Part shown: positions 8,685-17,218 of the stretch, in pieces | How positions within the stretch are numbered: the first letter of the stretch is position 1 | How the letters are laid out: every line of letters begins with the position of its first letter | Source of the DNA: JACWAE01 sp963847595 | GTDB taxonomy: Bacteria; Chloroflexota; Dehalococcoidia; SZUA-161 | Assembly (NCBI GenBank): GCA_963847595.1 | Contig: CAWKAJ010000003.1 | Span: 248,001 to 312,000, forward strand | Reading direction: 5' to 3' | Length of the DNA stretch: 64,000 bases | Translations under genes and position numbers: made by a program | The notes under the pieces: model-generated | The model's input: the letters and a program-made list of their open reading frames with translations, nothing else | Databases searched by the model: none | Told to the model about the DNA's origin: nothing

Positions 8685-11600
8685 ATGCCAAGCCATCCCA
8701 CTGTTTTCGTATGTCAAGGTACCGGATGTCTTTCGGCAGGTTCCGACGCAGTCTACGAGGCGCTGAGGGCCGAACTGGAGCGGCAGCATGTCAGAGACGC
8801 CAAGGTGGACTTCAGTGGCTGCCACGGCTTCTGCGAGCAGGGGCCCAACGTGGTAGTCGAGCCAGACGGCATTTTCTACACCCATGTCGAAGCGGGAGAT
8901 GCAGTAGATATCGTAGGCTCTCATCTCCTCCATAACAAACCTGTGGAACGCCTTTTCTACCGCGACCCGGTCACAGGCCAGGCTGTGCCTCACTACTCAG
9001 ATATTAAGTTCTATAAGGGACAGCAGCGCATCATCCTGCGCAACTGCGGACATATTAACCCCGAGAAAATTGAGGACTATATAGCTCACGGCGGCTATCG
9101 GGCGCTGGAGAAAGCCTTACTCAAGATGAAACCCCAGGGGGTCATTGAAGAAGTAGCAAAGGCTGGCCTCCGTGGTAGAGGCGGAGCTGGCTTCCCCACA
9201 GCGCGCAAGTGGGAGTTCTGCCGCAATGCCTCAGGTGAACAGAAATACGTTATCTGTAACGCTGATGAGGGAGACCCCGGCGCTTTCATGGACCGCTCTA
9301 TACTGGAGGCCGACCCCCACGCCGTTATCGAGGGGTTGACCATCGCTGGCTACGCTATAGGAGCTACCGAAGGTTATATCTACGTGCGTGCCGAGTACCC
9401 CTTAGCAGTGAAACGCTTCCGCATTGCGCTGGAACAGGCTAAGGAGAGAGGATTTTTAGGGAAGAATATCCTCAGCTCTGGTTTCAATTTTATAGTACAT
9501 GTCAGAGAGGGTGCTGGAGCCTTTGTGTGCGGAGAGGAGACCGCATTAATAGCCTCCATCGAAAGCAAACGCGGCATGCCCCGACCACGCCCTCCCTTTC
9601 CTGCTCAGTCAGGACTGGACGGTAAGCCTACTATTATCAACAACGTAAAAACGCTAGCCACCGTCCCAGTCATCATAGACCGCGGAGCTGAATGGTTCTC
9701 CAGCCTGGGCACCGAGAAAAGCAGGGGCACAGCCGTATTCGCCCTCACCGGAAAGATAGCAAACAGCGGTCTGGTGGAAGTGCCCATGGGTACTCCGCTT
9801 TCCCATATCATCTTCGATATCGGAGGCGGCATCCCTCGCGGCAAGCGCTTCAAGGCGGTGCAGACCGGTGGGCCTTCCGGCGGTTGCATCCCGGCTCAAT
9901 ATCTCGATGTGCCTGTGGAATACGATTCCCTGGCTAAGCTCGGCTCCATTATGGGCTCCGGCGGCATGGTGGTGCTGGACGACAGCACCTGCATGGTGGA
10001 GATAGCCAGATATTTCCTGAGTTTCACTCAGGCGGAGTCCTGCGGGAAGTGTACCCCCTGCCGACTGGGCACCAGGCAAATGCTGGAGATTCTAACCAGG
10101 ATCACTCAGGGTAAGGGACAGGACAAAGACTTAGATACCCTGCTCTCCATAGCCAGCACAGTCAAAGAGTGCTCGCTCTGCGGCCTGGGCCAAACCTGCC
10201 CCAACCCCGTGCTCACCACCATCAAATACTTCCGCGATGAGTACGAAACCCATATCAAGGAGAAAAGGTGCCCTGCTGCGGTATGTGATTCTTTGATGAT
10301 ATCGCCCTGTCAGCATACCTGCCCTGTCGGTATCAACATACCCAAGTATGTTGCTCACATCGCCGCCGGCGAATATCTGGAGGCCATCGAAACCATCAGG
10401 GAGCGAAATCCATTCCCCGCTATCTGCGGTCGGATATGCCATCATCCCTGCGAGACGCGTTGTCGCCGCGGCGAACTCGACGAGTCTGTAGCTATAAGAT
10501 CGCTGAAGCGCTTCGCCGCTGACTGGTATTTCGACCATGTTTCGGAATTGCCCGAACCCAAGCCTTTCCCCAAAACCAAGAAGCAGAAGGTGGCAGTGGT
10601 CGGAGCAGGGCCTACCGGTTTGAGCTGCGCCTACTTCCTGGCTAAGGAAGGCTACCCGGTGACGGTTTTCGAAGCCCTACCTGTGGGCGGGGGCATGCTC
10701 TTTGTAGCTATACCACAGTTCCGTTTGCCCAAAGAGGTAATTCAAAAGGAAATTGAATATATCGCCAAGCGTGGCGTCGAGATAAAGTATAACACCCCGA
10801 TAAATGCAAGTCTCACCGTAGACGACCTCAAGAAAGAGGGCTACGCAGCAGTATTCATCGCCGCAGGCGCTCAGAGGAGCCAGCGCATAGGCATCCCCGG
10901 CGAGTTGGAGGACATCGAGGACTTCTACTACGGTCTGAGGTTCCTTAGAGATGTCAAGGTAGGCAAACAAGTGAGGGTAGGTCGTCGCGTAGCTGTCATC
11001 GGCGGCGGCAACGTGGCGCTCGATGCTGCCCGTACTGCCCTTCGCTTGGGCGCTGAAGAGGTCAACATCTACTACCGACGCTCTCGAAGTGAAATGCCTG
11101 TAACTGAGGTGGAGTACGACGAAGCGGTGGCGGAGGGCATCAAGGTGAATTTCCTGGTCAGCCCCACCCGCATAGTCAATAGCAACTGGAGGGCAACTGG
11201 GTTGCAATGTATCCAAATGAGTTTGGGCGAGCCCGATGGCCACGGACGAAGGCGACCTGTGCCCATAACAGGCTCAGAGTTCTTCGTTGAGGCCGACACC
11301 GTTATCGCGGCTGTAGGGCAAGCTCCCGACCTCTCCTTCCTGCCTCCTGACAGCGCCCTAGAGCGCACCAGATGGGAGACTTTGCTCGTTGATGGCAACA
11401 AGCTGGCCACCTCAGTCAATGGCATCTTCGCCGGAGGAGACTTTGTAACCGGCCCCGGCATGGTCATAGATGCGATAGCTACAGGGAGAAGAGCGGCTAT
11501 TGCGATAGACAAGTATCTCAAGAACGATACCTCAAGGGTTGAGATATACGACCTGAAGCAAAGAGGAAACGGGGGAAAACCTGTAGCAATCTCAGAACCT

Positions 11601-11753
11601 GAGGAAAGCTGGGAGACTCAACACAGGCTGGAGGTGCCGAAGTTACCCGCCGAGGAAAGAAAAGGCTGTTTCGAGGAGATAGAGCGAAGCTTCTCCGAGG
11701 ATAAAGCAAAGCTCGAGGCAAAGCGCTGCCTTAGATGCGATTTGGAAGGGTAG
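8685..11753 (+). CDS. NuoF-like NADH/FMN subunit fused to GltD/NfnB-like flavoprotein
   Basis: A fusion of about 1022 residues. Residues 1-95 form a [2Fe-2S] thioredoxin-like domain (VCQGTGCLSAG, GCHGFCEQGPN). Residues 100-535 are NuoF: the NADH/FMN loop RGRGGAGFPTARKWEF and the N3-type cluster ESCGKCTPCRLGTRQM, followed by more Cys residues (CSLCGLGQTCPNP). Residues 540-1020 are GltD/NfnB-like: a dicluster region (CQHTCPVGINIPKY, CGRICHHPCETRCRRGE), an FAD site VAVVGAGPTGLSCAYF, an NAD(P) site VAVIGGGNVALDAART and the family C-terminus EAKRCLRCD. The protein can in principle handle NADH at FMN and a second pyridine nucleotide at FAD, an arrangement compatible with electron bifurcation. The start is the ATG at 8685 behind GGCGGAGGT. 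Confidence 0.9.
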   Translation: MPSHPTVFVCQGTGCLSAGSDAVYEALRAELERQHVRDAKVDFSGCHGFCEQGPNVVVEPDGIFYTHVEAGDAVDIVGSHLLHNKPVERLFYRDPVTGQAVPHYSDIKFYKGQQRIILRNCGHINPEKIEDYIAHGGYRALEKALLKMKPQGVIEEVAKAGLRGRGGAGFPTARKWEFCRNASGEQKYVICNADEGDPGAFMDRSILEADPHAVIEGLTIAGYAIGATEGYIYVRAEYPLAVKRFRIALEQAKERGFLGKNILSSGFNFIVHVREGAGAFVCGEETALIASIESKRGMPRPRPPFPAQSGLDGKPTIINNVKTLATVPVIIDRGAEWFSSLGTEKSRGTAVFALTGKIANSGLVEVPMGTPLSHIIFDIGGGIPRGKRFKAVQTGGPSGGCIPAQYLDVPVEYDSLAKLGSIMGSGGMVVLDDSTCMVEIARYFLSFTQAESCGKCTPCRLGTRQMLEILTRITQGKGQDKDLDTLLSIASTVKECSLCGLGQTCPNPVLTTIKYFRDEYETHIKEKRCPAAVCDSLMISPCQHTCPVGINIPKYVAHIAAGEYLEAIETIRERNPFPAICGRICHHPCETRCRRGELDESVAIRSLKRFAADWYFDHVSELPEPKPFPKTKKQKVAVVGAGPTGLSCAYFLAKEGYPVTVFEALPVGGGMLFVAIPQFRLPKEVIQKEIEYIAKRGVEIKYNTPINASLTVDDLKKEGYAAVFIAAGAQRSQRIGIPGELEDIEDFYYGLRFLRDVKVGKQVRVGRRVAVIGGGNVALDAARTALRLGAEEVNIYYRRSRSEMPVTEVEYDEAVAEGIKVNFLVSPTRIVNSNWRATGLQCIQMSLGEPDGHGRRRPVPITGSEFFVEADTVIAAVGQAPDLSFLPPDSALERTRWETLLVDGNKLATSVNGIFAGGDFVTGPGMVIDAIATGRRAAIAIDKYLKNDTSRVEIYDLKQRGNGGKPVAISEPEESWETQHRLEVPKLPAEERKGCFEEIERSFSEDKAKLEAKRCLRCDLEG

Positions 11754-11791
11754 CACTCGGCAACCAGCTATCAGCACTGGGGAGGTGAAGC

Positions 11792-12436
11792 ATGAAGTCC
11801 ATTACCAAACAGAAATCACTCGAAGAAATTAAGCAACAACTCGAAGGCATGGAGAGGGCCTACATCGTCGGCTGTGGCACCTGCGCTACCATGACCAAAA
11901 CGGGTGGCAGGGATGAAGTCCTGGCCATGAAAGAAAGCCTGCAAGGTCTGGGCAAAATGGTAACCGGATGGACAGTTATCCCCACTGCCTGCGATGGCAT
12001 GACTGAGGCATCTGTAACAGAAAATAACGGAGCAATAAGGAACTCAAACTGCGTTCTTGTGATGTCATGTGCATTGGGCGTGCAGCGGGTGGGTTCTTAT
12101 ATAGACAAGCCGGTCATCCCGGCACTGGATACCCTTTTCATTGGCGTGGAGGATAGCCCTGGCTATTTCCATGAGGTTTGCGACCAATGCGGACATTGTG
12201 TCCTGGGCTATACAGCAGGCATCTGTCCTATCACAGCATGCCACAAGGGCTTGCTCAACGGGCCTTGCGGCGGCACCAACAATGGCAAGTGCGAGGTCGA
12301 TAAAGACAAGGATTGCGCTTGGACGCTTATCTATAATCGGCTTAAGGCGCAAAACAGGCTGGACATCATGAAGAGGTATCAGCCTCCCCGGAGTTCTCAA
12401 GTAGTGCCTAGGCCTCGGATAGCCCGAATCTCGTGA
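11792..12436 (+). CDS. metV: MetV-like partner of methylene-tetrahydrofolate reductase
   Basis: A Cys-rich protein of 214 residues of the MTHFR C-terminal (MetV) family. It has an early GCGTCATMTKTGG motif and a dense C-terminal cluster: CDQCGHCVLGYTAGICPITAC, then NGPCGGTNNGKCEVDKDKDC. In acetogens MetV binds a [4Fe-4S] cluster and passes electrons to the MetF flavin. The ribosome site GGGGAGGTG is clear. It lies 38 bases after the NuoF-GltD fusion and 14 bases before metF, all on one strand, which links the redox subunits upstream to the reductase. Confidence 0.88.
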   Translation: MKSITKQKSLEEIKQQLEGMERAYIVGCGTCATMTKTGGRDEVLAMKESLQGLGKMVTGWTVIPTACDGMTEASVTENNGAIRNSNCVLVMSCALGVQRVGSYIDKPVIPALDTLFIGVEDSPGYFHEVCDQCGHCVLGYTAGICPITACHKGLLNGPCGGTNNGKCEVDKDKDCAWTLIYNRLKAQNRLDIMKRYQPPRSSQVVPRPRIARIS

Positions 12437-12450
12437 GGAGGGGGTGAAAA

Positions 12451-13350
12451 ATGGCAAAGAGCTTCAGAGAGACCCTCAAATCAGGCAAATTTATAATCAC
12501 CAGCGAGATAGGCCCGCCCAAGGGCACTAACCTCGAGAAGATGTGTCACCACATCGACATCATCAAGGACAAAGTCGACGCACTCAATGTCACCGATCAC
12601 CAGAGCTCTGTGATGCGCTTCCCCTCCCTCGGAGGCTGTCTGCACATAAGAGAGAAGGGCGGCGAGCCTATACTCCAGATGACCTGTCGGGACCGCAACC
12701 GCATGGCACTTCAGGCAGACCTTCTGTTCGCTTATACCAGGGGCATTAGGAACGTCCTCTGCCTCACCGGCGACGCCGTGCCCGTGGGAGATAACAAAGA
12801 AGCTAAAGGCGTTTTCGAGTTTGACTCAACGCAACTTATCAGAGTGATAAGGCAGATGGAAAAGGGCAAAGACATGGGCGGCAACGACCTCGATGGGACT
12901 GTGGAGTTCTGTGTCGGTGCCATTGTCACCCCTGAGGCGAAACCCATCGAGCCCCAGCTCATCAAGTTCGAGAAGAAGGTTCAGGCAGGCGCTGAATTCA
13001 TCCAGACTCAAGCTATCTACGACCTGGATAACTTCAGCAAGTTCATGGATTATGCTCGCAAGTTACCGGTAAAGGTACTTGCGGGCATCGTACTGCTAAC
13101 CTCAGCCAAAATGGCTAAGTACATGAATGATAACGTGCCTGGCATATTCGTACCCCAGAACCTGATTGACGAGTTGGCGAGCGCGCCCAAAGGTCAAGCG
13201 TTGAACAAAGGCATCGAGATCGCAGGCCGCATGATAGCCGCGCTGAAGAAGGACTCCGTTTGCGATGGAGTTCACATAATGGCAATAGGCAAAGAAGAAG
13301 TGGTGCCTGATATCCTGGCAGCCGCCGGATTAAACGGCCACGCTCAATAA
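12451..13350 (+). CDS. metF: Methylene-tetrahydrofolate reductase
   Basis: A TIM-barrel flavoprotein of 299 residues of the MTHFR family, reducing 5,10-methylene- to 5-methyl-tetrahydrofolate in the methyl branch of the Wood-Ljungdahl pathway. Visible features are the N-terminal ITSEIGPPKGTNLEKM with the catalytic Glu, NVTDHQSSVMR, MTCRDRNRMALQADLL, and VLCLTGDAVPVGD. It follows metV with a strong GAGGAGGGGG ribosome site and is the last gene of the operon. The partner set here (formate-dehydrogenase-like, NuoE, NuoF-GltD) differs from the known Hdr/MvhD and RnfC2 associations. Confidence 0.93.
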   Translation: MAKSFRETLKSGKFIITSEIGPPKGTNLEKMCHHIDIIKDKVDALNVTDHQSSVMRFPSLGGCLHIREKGGEPILQMTCRDRNRMALQADLLFAYTRGIRNVLCLTGDAVPVGDNKEAKGVFEFDSTQLIRVIRQMEKGKDMGGNDLDGTVEFCVGAIVTPEAKPIEPQLIKFEKKVQAGAEFIQTQAIYDLDNFSKFMDYARKLPVKVLAGIVLLTSAKMAKYMNDNVPGIFVPQNLIDELASAPKGQALNKGIEIAGRMIAALKKDSVCDGVHIMAIGKEEVVPDILAAAGLNGHAQ

Positions 13351-13690
13351 CAGTAATTCTCTTGAATAGTTATGAAAACGGCTGACCTTCGGTCGCCGTT
13401 CGGTTCGGCAGACTGACTTCAAGACCCAAATTGATAGTCCACAAATGCTACCTACTCCCGCAGATGCGTAGATATTGGATGCTCCGACTCCCAGTGTCTG
13501 ATATTACACTCAGGTCACAACAGCATCACATCCACATCACAGAAATTGCAGAAAAAGCCCCTGTTTGTTATAATAGGCGAGGTCGAGAGCCCAAGTGGTG
13601 AGTCTTTGACTAGCCTGGCTCAAGGGACAGAAAAAACACAAAATCAAGGTTTCGAAACCGGTGTTTTGTGCCCTCTCTAGCTTCGAGAAG
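13351..13690. other. Intergenic region after metF
   Basis: About 340 bases without a credible ORF. It holds a strong hairpin near its right end (listed separately) and otherwise nothing I can name. No 5' half of a tRNA that would match the downstream tRNA-Gly fragment is present here. Confidence 0.5.
13637..13670 (+). repeat. Long imperfect hairpin
   Basis: CACAAAA (13637-13643) pairs with TTTTGTG (13664-13670), enclosing the perfect 12-bp palindrome GGTTTCGAAACC (13648-13659). An outer AGGG/CCCT pair may extend it. It sits 30 bases upstream of the tRNA-Gly fragment. It could be a terminator for the metF operon or part of a recombination site; no T-run supports termination on the plus strand. 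Confidence 0.5.
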
Positions 13691-13697
13691 TGCCGTT

Positions 13698-13747
13698 TAT
13701 GCTTCCCAAGCAGAGAGTCGTGAGTTCGAATCTCATCACCCGCTCCA
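13698..13747 (+). pseudogene. 3' part of tRNA-Gly(CCC), 5' part missing
   Basis: Canonical spacing from position 27 to the encoded CCA is preserved. The anticodon arm TATGC-TTCCCAA-GCAGA (anticodon CCC at 13705-13707, one stem mismatch) is followed by the variable loop GAGTC, the T arm GTGAG-TTCGAAT-CTCAT, the acceptor strand CACCCGC, discriminator T and CCA. The matching 5' acceptor strand GCGGGTG and a normal D arm are absent upstream. The upstream TAGCTTCGAGAAGT is at best a shortened D arm. It is therefore a tRNA remnant, as left at attachment sites of elements that integrate into tRNA 3' ends, or a decayed gene. Confidence 0.6.
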
Positions 13748-13748
13748 G

Positions 13749-14015
13749 TTAATTCTCTGCAGGTGGCACAGTAATGATGACCAGGGCCAACCGCTCAGGG
13801 ATAGCAGTCACTTTCGGGTACACCTGGAGTCCCTCAATAACGCTGGCGTAGGGGTTGACAGGGTACAGGCTTCCCTGGAAGCCTGCCTTAAAGAGGATGC
13901 GCAGGAGCCCTAGACCTGTGTATCCAGGGGCAGAAATGCCTTCGCTTCTGGAGACGCCTACTATAGCGACATTACGGGGAGGGAAACCTTCCCCTAAATT
14001 CCAATCTCGCCCCAA
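13749..14015 (-). pseudogene. Truncated NDP-forming acyl-CoA synthetase alpha gene (N-terminal 86 codons)
   Basis: The frame starts with TTG at 14015 and encodes GRDWNLGEGFPPRNVAIVG and onwards. By hand count 76 of the first 86 residues are identical to the complete protein at 61131-62576, of which this is only the CoA-binding N-terminus. Homology stops at CTGCAG (13757-13762), a few bases from the CCA end of the tRNA-Gly fragment, after which a stop follows at once. The fragment is in the opposite orientation to the complete copy. It is a broken paralogue produced by recombination at this junction, and not expected to be functional. Confidence 0.85.
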
Positions 14016-14148
14016 TAATTATCCTTCCAAGTACGGATAGCTATTCCGATAAAATGATTCTAACAGTCAAACAGTTTCTTGTCATCCGTCTCACGTACAG
14101 TGTCAGTGTAAACCGTAATCTTCAAGGGGGACCAACTCTGAGAAAGCT

Positions 14149-14937
14149 CTACCTGATGATGTGGTTTGCTACAAGACTGTGTACTGCCGAAAGGGCAGGT
14201 GATTTTTCGGGAAGTTTAAGGATAGACTTACCAACCAGGTCGAAGGACGCTATATACTCGTCCTGAGGTATGTAACCAAAGACATTCATCTCCATCTCCC
14301 GGCCAGCTTGTTTCAATAGCTCCTCGTTGCCTTGAACTCTGTTGAAGACAAGGCCCATTTTCTTAACCTCAATGACCTTGTCCTTTTCCACCATCTTCTT
14401 TATCTGACCTGCGGTTTGTACGCCTCTGGACGTAGCATCGCTAACCACAATTAGGGTGTCTAAGCGTCGCACGACTTGTCTGTTAATTTGCTCTAGCCCT
14501 GCCTCGCCATCGATGACGATAGTATCGAAATTCTTGGATAGGGTTTCTATAGCATCTCTGAGGAGGTTGTTGACCGGGCAAAAGCAGCCCAGAGTCTCAG
14601 TACGCCCCATAGCCAGCAGCGCAAACCTGTCCGTTTCAACGAGGGCTTCCAATACCATATAGTCGAGCATGCTGTTTAATTTTTCCTTCTTCTCCTTATC
14701 GCTGCCCCTGGCCGTCTTTATTATCTCCTCCCGGACTTGCCCCATAGTTCGTTTGACTTTCATACCGAGGGCGTTAGGCAAGCCCATAGCAGGGTCGGCA
14801 TCGATAAGGAGAAGTTTACCAGCCTTTCTGCTTTCGAGCAGGACTCTGGTCATCATGGCAGTGAGGGCGGTCTTGCCTGTGCCGCCCTTGCCACAAACGG
14901 CGATGAGTTTTTTGGTAGGACTGGAAGACTTATTCAT
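14149..14937 (-). CDS. CooC-like P-loop ATPase (nickel/metal-centre maturation family)
   Basis: A MinD/CooC-type ATPase of 262 residues. It has the deviant Walker A AVCGKGGTGKTALTA (about residues 13-27), LLIDADPAMGLPNALG and VIDGEAGLEQINR. The CxC of LGCFCPVNNLLR is the metal-binding pair typical of CooC/AcsF proteins that insert nickel into CO dehydrogenase or acetyl-CoA synthase. No CO dehydrogenase gene is in the window. Instead the upstream neighbours are an acetyl-CoA-synthase-like domain and dehydratase subunits on the same strand, so it may mature a metal centre in one of those. It is the last gene of the 42-kb minus-strand run. Confidence 0.85.
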   Translation of the reverse strand: MNKSSSPTKKLIAVCGKGGTGKTALTAMMTRVLLESRKAGKLLLIDADPAMGLPNALGMKVKRTMGQVREEIIKTARGSDKEKKEKLNSMLDYMVLEALVETDRFALLAMGRTETLGCFCPVNNLLRDAIETLSKNFDTIVIDGEAGLEQINRQVVRRLDTLIVVSDATSRGVQTAGQIKKMVEKDKVIEVKKMGLVFNRVQGNEELLKQAGREMEMNVFGYIPQDEYIASFDLVGKSILKLPEKSPALSAVHSLVANHIIR

Positions 14938-14999
14938 TAATGCGTGTCCATCTATTTTATTAAACCTGCGAAACTTCTATAGTAGCTTGTTTTGAATAA

Positions 15000-15794
15000 T
15001 TACTTCTTAGTGGAAGCTTGACGCTTGCTGGGTTTTTTCTTGCGCACTGTTATCACTGCCTTAATGTCATCGCAAACAGGTTTATCAGGGCAGGAATTGC
15101 AATCCCAGCCCAGGGTGCATTCAAGTATGTCGTAGCCTCTGGCCAGCCATGTTTCCCTGATTATATCCTTGCTGATTTTCTTTACCTGCTCAGCGATTTC
15201 GTCCAGCTTTCGCACATCTTCTTTGCTTGAGGTGACGAAAACGATCTCCATTGCCTCTATCTGGGGTATATGGAGCTTGTAAATAGCCATAAGTGCCTTC
15301 CCCAGTGCTTCGAAGCCGAAACCTCTCTCCGCGACAGTGTTGCTTGTTCTTGTCCACATGCGCCCCGGAGTGCTCTTTACCATGTAGCCTTCGATCTGAT
15401 CGGAAATATATTGACTCTCATCCAGGGCAGAGTGCTGTTTGTCGCTGAGTTCCTTTCCCGCCGCTATGAGGATTTGAGCGAAGGGTAAACTTGCTCCTCG
15501 AGATTCAAGAATATCCGGGCCGATAAGGGTGATCCTGCCGTCTTTGGTCAGCGCTGTGTTATTGGTCCAAAGTGGGAAGGCACAGGAGCCTGCTTCGGGG
15601 CTGCCGAGCTCGGCAAAAGTGTCTCCACGCAGGACTATTCCCGAGCCTGCTCCAGGTCCGACCCTTACAGGCAGCCCTTCCAGCAATCTATCCGGAGCAT
15701 CGGGGCAGTCGAAGACCCTGACCTGTCTGCCACCGCCTCGCATTACCTCAACGTAGTCGGCTACCTTTCTTATGTAGGCATCGAAGACAGCCAT
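15000..15794 (-). CDS. Stand-alone acetyl-CoA synthase (AcsB/CdhC)-like domain protein
   Basis: A protein of 264 residues resembling the middle part of the beta subunit of CO dehydrogenase/acetyl-CoA synthase. Visible similarities are LGSPEAGSCAFPLW, LIGPDILESRGASLPFAQI, IEGYMVKSTPGRMWTR and a domain ending in IRETWLARGYDI. The A-cluster motif CQSFAPTHVC and the CGC nickel site of true acetyl-CoA synthase are absent. The C-terminus carries instead CTLGWDCNSCPDKPVCDDI, a compact Cys motif that could bind a cluster or metal, then a basic tail. It follows the dehydratase genes and precedes the CooC-like gene. The role is unknown: a CoA- or metal-handling accessory protein is my best guess. The family assignment is by eye. 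Confidence 0.55.
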   Translation of the reverse strand: MAVFDAYIRKVADYVEVMRGGGRQVRVFDCPDAPDRLLEGLPVRVGPGAGSGIVLRGDTFAELGSPEAGSCAFPLWTNNTALTKDGRITLIGPDILESRGASLPFAQILIAAGKELSDKQHSALDESQYISDQIEGYMVKSTPGRMWTRTSNTVAERGFGFEALGKALMAIYKLHIPQIEAMEIVFVTSSKEDVRKLDEIAEQVKKISKDIIRETWLARGYDILECTLGWDCNSCPDKPVCDDIKAVITVRKKKPSKRQASTKK

Positions 15795-15910
15795 AAATCG
15801 AATTCCTCGGCTATGACGGTTAGTTTAAACCTAAACCCTGAGCGCAAACGAGGAGCGTCGGCCCTCGTCAACGCGCGGGGTGATTGGGTGGTTTCCCCTT
15901 GGTTATTTAA

Positions 15911-17215
15911 CTAACCCAATCCCATAGCCCTGAAGAACTGTGATAATTTGTCCTTGAGCTGGTCGGGTGTCGTGTATCTCTTGTCGAACAGGTCGAGACC
16001 CAGGTGAATGAATGGCACGTTGAGGTCGCGGCATGTCTCTCTCATTATTCCCACAGTCGCCGAGCCGTCTTTGTGGCCCATGTGCCCAGGCCAGATTACG
16101 ACGTCGATTTTGTAGTCCTTCACTATTCGTTTAATATCGTTGGCGAAGTTATCAGCCACACCTCGCGCCTGTCTCACCATAGGTGAGTCGAAAAGATTCC
16201 TCTTGGCGATGTCCAGCCACATCTGCTCTTCGTTAGAGGTATCGATCATGGTATAGGGGTAGTTGCCGAACATATCCATGACCATGACTGCTCCCCACTC
16301 CATTTCCAGCCACGGCAGAACCTCGAAGACCCAGCCAAAGGGAAGAAGGTCGAACCAGAACAGCCTTATCTTTTCCTCAGGCACAGGGCCTATGCCAGCC
16401 TTCACGTTTATCTCGGCTATCTCAACCAGCTTCTTGAACCAATCGATGCCCTCGGGAGTGCCTGCCTCGTACACCCAGGCTTGAGAGAAGCACTGTGGAG
16501 CACCTATACCCCAGCCATGAGGGCTCGGCACATTGCGCCGCAACTGGTTGTATTCGTTCCATAAGCTGAACATCTGATTGGAGCGTTCCAAAGTCTGTTT
16601 CAGCTTGTCCAGGTCAAGCTTCCTGTGCGTATGCTTCTCTATGAACTTCACCATCTTCCGCAGCTCACTGGCAAAGTAGTTCAAACTCCGCTCATCCATA
16701 TAGTACGGCGGGTCGCAGCCGAACATCGGGATATTGCGCCAACGTTTATTTCGTTTGATTACCTCGTGAAGCAACGGGGCGCCGTCACATGGGTAAAGCA
16801 GGTTGAGGGCGCAGGTGGGCAGGGGCGAGAGGTTGGCCTCCACATAGTATATCGACAACCTGATGGCTGTGCAGAGATCATTCCCCAGCCCCATCGCTTC
16901 GGCAGCATCGATATCATCAAGGAGATATGGTACCGAGGATGCAAGGAACGGAGTCTGCATAACCATATAATAAGGTATATCCATTGCCGTGTAGAGTTCA
17001 GGCGCCAGACAGTAGTAGCTGGCAAGGAACGGCTTGTTATTCTCCACAGCGTCCAGTATCTTGCCATACATCTTCAGGAGAGAGTCGAGTGTCTTTACCT
17101 GAAGCTGCATTTCAGGAATTTCGATCATAGCCATGGTTTGCTCGCGGAGAAACTTGAACCACTCAAGCTCTGAGATGTAACGCGCCATCTCGGGGTGTTT
17201 GTCTATCAAAGCCAT
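15911..17215 (-). CDS. 2-hydroxyacyl-CoA dehydratase/benzoyl-CoA reductase-like subunit (larger)
   Basis: A protein of 434 residues of the HGD-D superfamily (HgdA/HgdB, BcrB/BcrC, BzdN/BzdO). It has the Cys-containing regions typical of [4Fe-4S] or double-cubane cluster subunits: SYYCLAPELYTAMDIPYY, SPLPTCALNLLYPCDGAPLLH, NIPMFGCDPPYY. The DVVIWPGHMGHKDGSATVG segment near the C-terminus is where relatives have another ligand Cys, so cluster ligation may differ. It follows the smaller subunit by three bases. Together with the activator upstream it should form an ATP-driven low-potential reductase or dehydratase. Whether the substrate is a hydroxyacyl-CoA, an aromatic CoA ester or something else cannot be told. 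Confidence 0.8.
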   Translation of the reverse strand: MALIDKHPEMARYISELEWFKFLREQTMAMIEIPEMQLQVKTLDSLLKMYGKILDAVENNKPFLASYYCLAPELYTAMDIPYYMVMQTPFLASSVPYLLDDIDAAEAMGLGNDLCTAIRLSIYYVEANLSPLPTCALNLLYPCDGAPLLHEVIKRNKRWRNIPMFGCDPPYYMDERSLNYFASELRKMVKFIEKHTHRKLDLDKLKQTLERSNQMFSLWNEYNQLRRNVPSPHGWGIGAPQCFSQAWVYEAGTPEGIDWFKKLVEIAEINVKAGIGPVPEEKIRLFWFDLLPFGWVFEVLPWLEMEWGAVMVMDMFGNYPYTMIDTSNEEQMWLDIAKRNLFDSPMVRQARGVADNFANDIKRIVKDYKIDVVIWPGHMGHKDGSATVGIMRETCRDLNVPFIHLGLDLFDKRYTTPDQLKDKLSQFFRAMGLG

Positions 17216-17218
17216 CGC

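Noticed and set aside
13698..13747. Intact tRNA-Gly gene
   Set aside because: The 5' acceptor strand complementary to CACCCGC and a normal D arm are missing in the preceding 200 bases.
16625..17173. 182-codon plus-strand ORF
   Set aside because: It is the antisense shadow of the dehydratase-like subunit, which has clear family motifs.
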